Shown here piece by piece: positions 58,401 to 64,000 of a stretch of DNA of 64,000 bases (positions within the stretch are counted from its first letter, which is position 1; every line of letters starts with the position of its first letter). Under the pieces are notes generated by a model that worked only from the letters and a program-made list of their open reading frames with translations, had not been told where the DNA came from and did not search any database. Position numbers and translations under genes: made by a program. The DNA is from Candidatus Ribeiella danica. GTDB lineage: Bacteria > Chloroflexota > Chloroflexia > Chloroflexales > Roseiflexaceae. Location of the stretch: positions 186,001 through 250,000 of the forward strand of contig JADKFS010000008.1 in the NCBI GenBank assembly GCA_016717335.1. Direction: 5' to 3'.

Positions 58401-61400
58401 GCCCTGCCTGGGCGTGAAGCTGACGCTGCCGCGGCCCTGCGCGTCGGTGGTCGCGTCCTTCGTCTCGACCAGCGTGTCGCTGAAGCTGGAGGTCCAGTAG
58501 AGCCGGCCGTCGGGGCCCTGCTGGCGCACGCTGTTCCACTCGCGCTTGTAGACGCCGAGGCTCAGCTTGCGGCCGCCCGCCGGCTGGCCCTGGGTGTCGA
58601 GCGTGACGATCGAGACCGTCTGCGGCTGGCCGGCCTGCACGACGTAGCCCTCCGGGCGCAGGCCGATGTAGAAGTCGCCGGCGTGGACGGTGGCGGCCCC
58701 CTGCGAGGCGATCACCTGCCCGTCCACGTCGGTGACCTCGACGTCGAGCGTGAGCGTGCGGCTGTGGCTATCCTTGCCGAGCGCGGCCGGCAGCTTCAGC
58801 GTGAAGCCGCCCTGCGCGTCGGTCTGGGCCTGGCCCTCGGCGACCAATTCGCCGCCGGGCGACTGCGGCTGGCCGTCCCAGCGGTACCAGGCGTAGGCGT
58901 CGTCCAGGTTCTCGAAGGTAAAGCCGGCCGGGGCGCTCTGCGAGCCGCCTTTGGTCGGGTCGAAGTAGAACGGGTTGGCCAGCAGCCGCCAGCGCAGCGG
59001 CGCGTTGGCGACAGCGCCGCCCGAGAAGTAGCGCGCCGAGACGCTTATGTCGAGCGTGTCGTCCTGCACCAGGTCGGGCCGCGCCGGCGTGACCGCGATC
59101 TCGAAGGCCGGCTTGCGGTACTCGGCGACGGTGAAGCTGCCGTAGACCTGAGGGCCAGGGTTTAGGGTTTCGGGTTCAGGCACGCTGCTCCCGACCCCTG
59201 ACCCCTGACCCCTGATTCCTATCGTATAGCTGCCAAGCTTGGCGCCGGCCTCGAGCGGGAAGCTGGTGTCGAAGGTGCCGAACTCGCTCAGCGGCAGCGT
59301 GGCCGAGAAGATCAGCGTGCCCTCGGGGTCGGAGATTGTCAGAAAGATCGAGCGGCTGTCCTGTGGCAGCTTGTAGCCCTCGGCCTGGGGCGCGCGCACG
59401 GCGCCGCGCAGGTAGACGGTCTGCTCGGGCCGGTAGATCGGCCGGTCGGTGTAGACGCTGCCGACCAGCGCGGCGCGCGCGTAGTCGGCCGGCTGCCCGA
59501 AGTCCCAGGGGTTGATGCCGTCGCCCCAGTTGCTAGTGGCGAAGGCGAAGCGCGCGCCGGCCGGCGACCAGAGGTACAGCGGGCTGAACGGGTCGGCGGT
59601 CGCGAAGGCCGCCTGCAGGATGCCCTCGCCGTCGGTGCTGCCAAGATCGGCCGGCTCGCCGGTGCGGCTGGTGTTGAAGTCGTAGCCGGCCGCGCTCAGC
59701 GCCAGGTCGCTCGCCGGCTGGCCGGTCGCAAGGTCGACCGCCCAGACGAACAGCTGCTCGCCGCTGCGCTTGATCGTCAGCGCGTAGGGGCTGACCGCCA
59801 TGATCTGCCGGTCGGCCAGGCCGCCGCGGTCGTTCACGACGAGCATATAGGCCCCGGCGTCGAGCCGGCCCAGCTCCAGCAGGTCGATCCGCGTGGTGTT
59901 GCGGTCGTCCGCCAGGCTGGCGCTGCCCTGCTTGACGAGCGCGTCGCCGGGCGGGTCGAACCCGTCCCAAGCCTGGTAGTCGCTGGTCAGGCGGGCGATC
60001 TCGGCCGGGTCGATCCGGAACAGCCGGTAGTCGACCAGCGCCACGCCGACGTGCTGGACCGGCACGCGCGCCGGCGCGTAGGCGTTGTAGGCGCCGAGCC
60101 GGTACGCGCCGACCAGCGCCAGCGCGGGCGGCGGCGAGGCGGTGTGGAAGGCCAGCGACGCGTCCTGGCCGAGCGGCACGCCAAAGGCATCCTGCGCCGC
60201 CGCGCCGACCGTGACGCGGTAGTCGGCGTCGGGGGCCAGCGGGAAGTACACGAACAGCTCGGTCGGGCTGGTGCTGGTGTAGATCTGGGTCGGCTTCGGC
60301 GCGACCGTCAGGTTCCGCTCGACCGAGGCCCAGTCCATCGGGGCGCTGAAGCCCAGCCGGATATTCGAGGTCGGGTCGGCCGCGCCCGCGCCGTTCGACG
60401 GATCGGTCGAGTCCAGGCGCGGCAGCGGCGCGACGCGGAACGTAGCGCTAAACGCGCTCGCGAGCGTGCCGCTGCCCTGCGACGAGTGCGCGCCCGCCGC
60501 GACCGAGATGGTGTACTCAGCGCCGCGCTCCAGTGGCGCCGCGGGCGTAAAGCGCACCACGAAGCCGGGGAGCGCGCGCGGCTCCTCGCCCTCGGCGCCA
60601 AAGATCGCGCCGGCGTTCGGCCTGACCCCGCCGGCCGCGATCGTGCCGGGTAGACCCACGCCGCCGCGCTCCAGGCGTACCGCGCCGCGCAGGCTCGCCA
60701 GGTCCATCGGCTGGTTGAAGATCAGCTCGATCGGGTCGCGCGGGCTGGCGTACTGGTCGCCCACGGCCGGCGCGCTGCCGAAGACCTGCGGCACGACCGT
60801 GCGGAACTGCCAGGCGTACTCCTGCCGCAGCGCGCCGCCGGTCTGGTCCTGCAGGCCGGCGACCACGCGCACGAGGTAGCCGGTCGAGGGAGCGAGCCCA
60901 TCCCTGGGCGTAAACACGTAGGTGCTGGTGTCGAGCCAGCGACCGCTGCCGGCCAGCGCCGGCTCGATCGCGATCGGCGACGGCTGGCCGGACTGGCCGT
61001 CGAGCGTGGTGACGGCGACGACCGGGTGGTTGAAGCGCACGCTGATCCGGCGCGTGTCGGTCAGAATATCGGTGGTATCAGGCGGCGGCTCGACTTGCGC
61101 GACCGCGAGGTCGCCGATCACGGTGAAGCTCCAGCTGAGCGGGCTGCCGTTCAGCGGCGCACCGGCGCCCGACTTTACACCCGGCGCCAGGCTGGCCTCG
61201 TAGCGGCCGCCGCGCTGCAGCAGCGCGGCGGGCTTGAACAGGAAGCCGCCCGGCGACGGCTGGACGCTGCCGCTGACCGGGACGCCGGTCGCCAGATCGC
61301 GCAGGCTGAAGCTCTGGCCGGCCGAGGCCACGTCCACGTCCGGCTCCAGCCGCACCTCGACCTCGCCCGTTGCCGGGACCTCAGTCGCGCCGTCGTAGGG

Positions 61401-62198
61401 GCGCGCGCCGGCCAGCAGCGGCGCGGCGGTGCGGAAGCTCCAGGAGACCGGCTCGACCATGCGCGCCTTGCCGTCGGGCGTCACGTCGGCGCGCAGCGCG
61501 ACCTTGTAGCTGGTGGCGGCGCGCAGCGAGCCGGCCGGGTAGAAGCCGAACAGCGTCGGCGAGAGCCAGCGGCCGACGCCAGGCGCGGGCGGGTCGAACG
61601 TCAGCAGCGGCCATTTCTGCTCGTCGGCGCCGGGCAGCGCATCGGCCAGGCGCGGGTCCTGCGCGGCGGCGGCAACCTGGCCGGGCTCGACCACCGGCGC
61701 GGCAAACTCGACCGTGATCGGCGCGCCCAGCGCGACCGCGTCGGCGCCCTGCTCGGGGGCGAAGCGCGCGACCGAGACGTAGGGCGCGGTCGCGAACGAG
61801 AGCGCGAGCGGCTGGTCGAGCGTGCGGCCGAGCATGTTCTGCACGCCCACGCCGACGGTCAGGCGGTACTTGACGCCGTAGCGCAGCCCGCCCTGCGGCT
61901 GGACGATCACCAGCGAGGCGCCCGCGCGTGGCAGTCCTGGCTCGGAGACCGTGAACTCGACCGGCGGGTCGAACGCCAGCGCCGCGCGCAGCGAGCCGGG
62001 CCGGACCCACTGGCTGAACACGATCTGGATGCCGGCCTGCGGGTTGGCGTCGGCGGCGCCCTCGGCCGGAGTGACGCCGACGATCGCGGGGCCTGACAGC
62101 GCGAGCGGGCCGAAGACTAGGGCAGCCACGAGCACGACCAGGGCGAACAGCGCGGCGTTGATGTAGCGCAGCCGGAGGTAGGGGCGCAGTCGTTCCAT
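55497..62198 (-). CDS. Bacterial alpha-2-macroglobulin with thioester
   Basis: The protein has 2233 residues. An N-terminal membrane anchor (about 12-34, no lipobox) is followed by several Ig-like/Big_5-type domains of 80-110 residues (each ending in a YTISVAAG or YRVTVGAA strand), macroglobulin domains, and the thioester domain with CTEQ at 1733-1736 (a CxEQ thioester). The C-terminal receptor-type domain is near the end. It would trap proteases covalently at the cell surface. A repeat-encoded insertion interrupts it near residues 996-1017. The start at 62198 has GAGAGG. It lies 11 bp from the PBP1C gene, the classic pairing in which the inhibitor guards the cell wall while PBP1C repairs it. 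Confidence 0.9.
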   Translation of the reverse strand: MERLRPYLRLRYINAALFALVVLVAALVFGPLALSGPAIVGVTPAEGAADANPQAGIQIVFSQWVRPGSLRAALAFDPPVEFTVSEPGLPRAGASLVIVQPQGGLRYGVKYRLTVGVGVQNMLGRTLDQPLALSFATAPYVSVARFAPEQGADAVALGAPITVEFAAPVVEPGQVAAAAQDPRLADALPGADEQKWPLLTFDPPAPGVGRWLSPTLFGFYPAGSLRAATSYKVALRADVTPDGKARMVEPVSWSFRTAAPLLAGARPYDGATEVPATGEVEVRLEPDVDVASAGQSFSLRDLATGVPVSGSVQPSPGGFLFKPAALLQRGGRYEASLAPGVKSGAGAPLNGSPLSWSFTVIGDLAVAQVEPPPDTTDILTDTRRISVRFNHPVVAVTTLDGQSGQPSPIAIEPALAGSGRWLDTSTYVFTPRDGLAPSTGYLVRVVAGLQDQTGGALRQEYAWQFRTVVPQVFGSAPAVGDQYASPRDPIELIFNQPMDLASLRGAVRLERGGVGLPGTIAAGGVRPNAGAIFGAEGEEPRALPGFVVRFTPAAPLERGAEYTISVAAGAHSSQGSGTLASAFSATFRVAPLPRLDSTDPSNGAGAADPTSNIRLGFSAPMDWASVERNLTVAPKPTQIYTSTSPTELFVYFPLAPDADYRVTVGAAAQDAFGVPLGQDASLAFHTASPPPALALVGAYRLGAYNAYAPARVPVQHVGVALVDYRLFRIDPAEIARLTSDYQAWDGFDPPGDALVKQGSASLADDRNTTRIDLLELGRLDAGAYMLVVNDRGGLADRQIMAVSPYALTIKRSGEQLFVWAVDLATGQPASDLALSAAGYDFNTSRTGEPADLGSTDGEGILQAAFATADPFSPLYLWSPAGARFAFATSNWGDGINPWDFGQPADYARAALVGSVYTDRPIYRPEQTVYLRGAVRAPQAEGYKLPQDSRSIFLTISDPEGTLIFSATLPLSEFGTFDTSFPLEAGAKLGSYTIGIRGQGSGVGSSVPEPETLNPGPQVYGSFTVAEYRKPAFEIAVTPARPDLVQDDTLDISVSARYFSGGAVANAPLRWRLLANPFYFDPTKGGSQSAPAGFTFENLDDAYAWYRWDGQPQSPGGELVAEGQAQTDAQGGFTLKLPAALGKDSHSRTLTLDVEVTDVDGQVIASQGAATVHAGDFYIGLRPEGYVVQAGQPQTVSIVTLDTQGQPAGGRKLSLGVYKREWNSVRQQGPDGRLYWTSSFSDTLVETKDATTDAQGRGSVSFTPRQGGEYRIGAEGRDAAGHAVRSSAYTWVYGGDVFWGVDDTNRVELIADKSAYKPGDTAKILVAAPYPGMRALMTIERSGVIEHRLLTIQGTTELLQVPIAAEYAPNVYVSLVLIKPAGGDVPVPDLRVGLVSLPVSTEQQQLSVLVTAAVVGATSPAATAGPRDQVTYTVKATDYTGKGVRAEVGLALVDKAVLSLADDPNPSFTQAFYSRRPLGVFTAQSLTALVDRVTLRLQPGDKGGGGGLGAEVLVRRNFPDTAYWNPSVVTGDDGTASVTLTLPDNLTTWRMTARALTADTRVGQATSDLLATRPLLVRPALSRFLTVGDKLTIQAVVHNNTAGPIDATVTLELVQSGDALVRLGADAKQTVQVAANSTAVARWPAEALAAGQAVLRFTVEGGGLQDSMEQSLPVQRFITPEVVASGGQVLDTTVETIAAPASQSPGEIDLELAPSLAAGIGGGLDYLEHYPYLCTEQTVSRFLPNAVTYRLLGAFPDTPMQASLKASLDRNLAAGLQRLYALQHLDGGWGWWDNDHSDPYLTAYVVQGLVEARRAGYAVDQGRFDQGIAAMRGALDRQDAAGRSAGSQLNLRSYALFVLTEAEQPDRGRAVALFERREQLDLYARAYLLMTLKGLGGEDDRVGTLVGELMSTAIVHAADAHWEERTVDYWNMSSDDRTTAIALQALVRADPGNFLVPNAVRYLMGRRDGGHWRTTQESAATLMALAEYIAQSGELEADYSYRATLDGTLLKEGTVGRDNLADPVDVVVKLADLKANGGSSQSQITIQRQAAAGQTGKGRLYYTLRMRYYQDAAQVQALDQGLGVRREYIAVSTDTLSPTGELVSGAKLSDVVQVRLTLTVPEDVRYLAVEDMLPAGLEPIDTSLKTASAAARDAQLEGADAEAPYWWYFTRAEIRDDRVALFATDLPRGTYHYTYLARATIAGAFKTLPATAYQMYAPEVFGRSAGATFTVTGP
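59149..59211. repeat. In-frame palindromic insertion in the macroglobulin gene
   Basis: AGGGCCAGGGTTTAGGGTTT faces ACCCCTGACCCCTGACCCC. No stop codon. The encoded part reads QGSGVGSSVPEPETLNPGP between YTIGIR and VYGSFTVAEYRKP, so the flanking strands are otherwise contiguous. Confidence 0.75.
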
Positions 62199-62209
62199 TA
62201 GGATGCCTC

Positions 62210-64000
62210 TCAGGTTTTCTCTACGAAAAACTCCACATCGTCGCCGCGCCAGAGCTTGCCGGCGGCGTCGCGCGCCTCGACGGCGGCGCGGTGCGCGCCA
62301 GGCGCGAGCGTCCAGAACGCGCGGTACGGCGGGCCGTCGAAGGTAGCCAGCGGCCGGCCATCCACAAGAATCGTCAGCCCGACGACGTCGGCGCCGGCGC
62401 GCGCGAGCAGCTCGACCCGCTGCCGCTCGGGCGGCACGCCCGGGCTGAGCGCGAACACCGCGCCGGGAGCGGGCGAGACGAGACCGGGAGACCAGGAGAC
62501 CGGGAGGCCGGAAGACAAGGGGCTGCCGGCAGGCACCGTGCTCGCCATCTCCTTGTCTCTTGGTCTCCTGGTCTTTGTATCTGAGGCAGCGAGGGCCGGG
62601 CACATCTCCCGCGGAGCGCGCGCCATCCCCGCGCTAACCGCCCACGTCTCGGCCTCGGGCGGCAGGACGCGGTAGAGCCGCGACACCACGCGCTCGGGCG
62701 GGTAGCCCAGCGGCGCGCGGCAGCCCAGCGCCGGGTCGACGGCGACGGCGAGGTGGGTCGTGTCCGCGTGAGTCGGCGCGGTGCCGGCGACGAAGCGCTC
62801 GAGCCGCGTGGCCGGGCAGGCCGGCGACGTCAGCATCCCGCCCTCGGCGCAGATCGTCGTCTCGACGATCCCGGCCGGGCGCGGAAACGGCCGCGCCGGC
62901 AGGCCACGGTGCGCCGCCAGCATCACCTCGTGCCAGATCGGCCCGGCGCCGCTGACGCCGCTGATCGCCTCCATGGGCTGGCCGTCGGCGTTGCCGACCC
63001 ACACGCCGACCACGCGGTCCGGCGTGTAGCCGATCGTCCAGTTGTCGCGCCAGTCGCTGGTCGTGCCGGTCTTGGCCGCGGCCGGCCGGTCGACATCCAG
63101 CGCGCTCTGGGCGCCGAACGCGCGCATGCGGGCGTAGCGGTCGGACAGGATGTCGGTGATCAAGTAGGCGACCTGAGGACTCAGACCGGGGGACAAGGAG
63201 ACTGGGAGACAAGGAGGCGCGCCGTTGTCGCATATCTCCTTGTCTCCTTGCCTGCTTGCCTGCTCGCCTCGTATGTCTACAACAGTTCCCTGCCCGTCCA
63301 CAGCGCCCAAGATTGCAAAAGGTGTAACTCTTCGTCCGCCGTTCGCAAACGCGCCGAAGGCGGCGGTCAGCTCGAGCGGGGTGACCTCGCCGCCGCCGAG
63401 GGTCAGCGCCAGGCCGTAGCGCCCGGCGTTGGCGGCGTCGCCGAGCGAGGTGACGCCGAGCCGCCCGGCGACGTCGAGCAGCGCTGGCACGCCGATCGCA
63501 TCGAGCACGCGCACCGCCGCGACGTTCGAGGAGGTCGCCAGTGCCTCGCGCAGCGACAGCGGCCCGCGGAAGACGCGGTCGTAGTTCTGCGGCGCGTAGG
63601 GCCGGCCCTCGCGCATCTGGAACGTGGTCGGCACGTCCAGGATGGTCGTCGCCGGGGTCCAGCCGCGCTCCAGCGCCGCCGCGTAGGTGAGCGGCTTGAT
63701 CGCCGAGCCGGGCTGGCGCCGCGCCAGCGCCGCGTTGACCTGCCCCTGGATGCTGGCATCGTCGAAGTCGGGGCTGCCGACCATCGCCAGGATCGCGCCG
63801 TTGTCCGGGTCGAGCACGACCACCGCGCCGTTGCGGACGCGGTGGTCGGGGCCGCCGTCGCGCGGGGTCGCCAGCAGCGCGACCTGGCGGCGCAGCGTCG
63901 TCTGGGCCGCGTCCTGCAGGTCGACGTCGAGCGTGGTGGTGATCGTGAGCCCGCCGCGCGCGACCGCGTCGGGGCCGAGCCGGGCGTCGAGCTGGTCGAG
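62210..64000 (-). CDS. pbpC: Penicillin-binding protein 1C (5' end outside window)
   Basis: The C-terminal 597 or so codons are present; the gene continues past the right edge. Transpeptidase motifs are SxxK (PGSAIKPLTY), SxN (ATSSNVA) and KTGT (AKTGTTSDW), preceded by GLTITTTLDVDLQDAA. The C-terminal BiPBP-type Ig-like domain (GRPLATFDGPPYRAFWTL) marks PBP1C. Two repeat-encoded insertions split it (about 63172-63272 and 62475-62584). It is upstream of the macroglobulin gene in the same transcription unit. Confidence 0.9.
   Translation of the reverse strand, partial: LDQLDARLGPDAVARGGLTITTTLDVDLQDAAQTTLRRQVALLATPRDGGPDHRVRNGAVVVLDPDNGAILAMVGSPDFDDASIQGQVNAALARRQPGSAIKPLTYAAALERGWTPATTILDVPTTFQMREGRPYAPQNYDRVFRGPLSLREALATSSNVAAVRVLDAIGVPALLDVAGRLGVTSLGDAANAGRYGLALTLGGGEVTPLELTAAFGAFANGGRRVTPFAILGAVDGQGTVVDIRGEQASRQGDKEICDNGAPPCLPVSLSPGLSPQVAYLITDILSDRYARMRAFGAQSALDVDRPAAAKTGTTSDWRDNWTIGYTPDRVVGVWVGNADGQPMEAISGVSGAGPIWHEVMLAAHRGLPARPFPRPAGIVETTICAEGGMLTSPACPATRLERFVAGTAPTHADTTHLAVAVDPALGCRAPLGYPPERVVSRLYRVLPPEAETWAVSAGMARAPREMCPALAASDTKTRRPRDKEMASTVPAGSPLSSGLPVSWSPGLVSPAPGAVFALSPGVPPERQRVELLARAGADVVGLTILVDGRPLATFDGPPYRAFWTLAPGAHRAAVEARDAAGKLWRGDDVEFFVEKT
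62475..62584. repeat. In-frame insertion 2 in PBP1C
   Basis: GAGACCGGGAGACCAGGAGA words face TCCTTGTCTCTTGGTCTCC. It encodes TKTRRPRDKEMAST and SSGLPVSWSPGLVS in the linker between the transpeptidase and the C-terminal domain. Confidence 0.75.
63172..63272. repeat. In-frame insertion 1 in PBP1C
   Basis: GGGGGACAAGGAGACTGGGA faces CTCCTTGTCTCCTTGCCTG. It encodes ASRQGDKEICDNGAPPCL and PVSLSPGL inside the transpeptidase domain, between GTVVDIRG and VAYLITDIL. Confidence 0.75.

Noticed and set aside
62199..62603. N-terminal extension of the macroglobulin
   Set aside because: It overlaps the end of PBP1C in another frame and lacks a secretion signal; the internal ATG gives a proper membrane anchor.

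Overview
This 64-kb window is very GC-rich and densely coding. The gene content suggests a member of the Chloroflexota, class Chloroflexia; a Kouleothrix- or Roseiflexus-like organism is a guess from gene content and repeat style, not proven. Pointers are a sufR-sufCDSUB iron-sulfur operon joined to a CysO/Mec/CysM/MoeZ sulfur-carrier pathway, an F420-type luciferase-like oxidoreductase, a DUF2203 protein, a PBP1C/alpha-2-macroglobulin pair, and many families of short palindromic repeats. No rRNA, tRNA, prophage, transposase or cas gene was seen.

Layout. 0-6.6 kb (+): a PEP-utilising phosphotransferase-like enzyme, an MFS exporter and a small beta-rich protein in one translationally coupled unit, then a GNAT acetyltransferase and a VOC-fold protein. 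7.2-8.2 kb (-): a D-2-hydroxyacid dehydrogenase. 9-21.3 kb (+): a DinB-like protein, a heterodimeric ABC exporter pair with one degenerate ATP site, an AAC(3)-type acetyltransferase, an LLM oxidoreductase, an SH3 membrane protein overlapping a MutS-like ATPase, trpC, and a UroD-family protein. 21.3-23.3 kb (-): a secreted BNR/Asp-box propeller protein.

23.5-36.3 kb (-) is one long sulfur-handling cluster. In transcription order it runs sufR, sufC, sufD, sufS, sufU, sufB, a small unknown protein, a Rieske ferredoxin, a rhodanese (sseA), a second sufU, cysM, a YqhA-like membrane protein, mec (JAMM protease), cysO and moeZ. It combines Fe-S cluster assembly with protein-thiocarboxylate cysteine synthesis, and has at least two good sigma-70 promoters with palindromes at or near the start site (before sufR and before sseA). 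Then come aroB, aroK and a second hydroxyacid dehydrogenase (-), DUF2203 (+), a large secreted protein with duplicated LamG-like domains (-), an MBL-fold protein and a broken arylamine N-acetyltransferase (-), a histidine phosphatase and a NUDIX-GNAT fusion (+), two AI-2E family permeases (-), polyprenyl synthase, the principal-type sigma factor and a CNNM/CorC protein (+), a CPBP protease (-), and finally a very large alpha-2-macroglobulin with PBP1C (-), the latter cut by the window end.

The most unusual property is the repeat landscape. (i) Hairpins whose arms are tandem 7-9-mers fill most intercistronic gaps of the sulfur cluster and, strikingly, are inserted in frame inside at least six genes (both ABC subunits, trpC, aroB, the macroglobulin, and PBP1C twice). 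(ii) A composite repeat with a conserved core of roughly 170-200 bp, flanked by GC palindromes, occurs at six loci. (iii) A ~120-bp MITE-like element with CTAG ends occurs twice. (iv) Long perfect hairpins with 3-nt loops are nested between G-rich hairpins.
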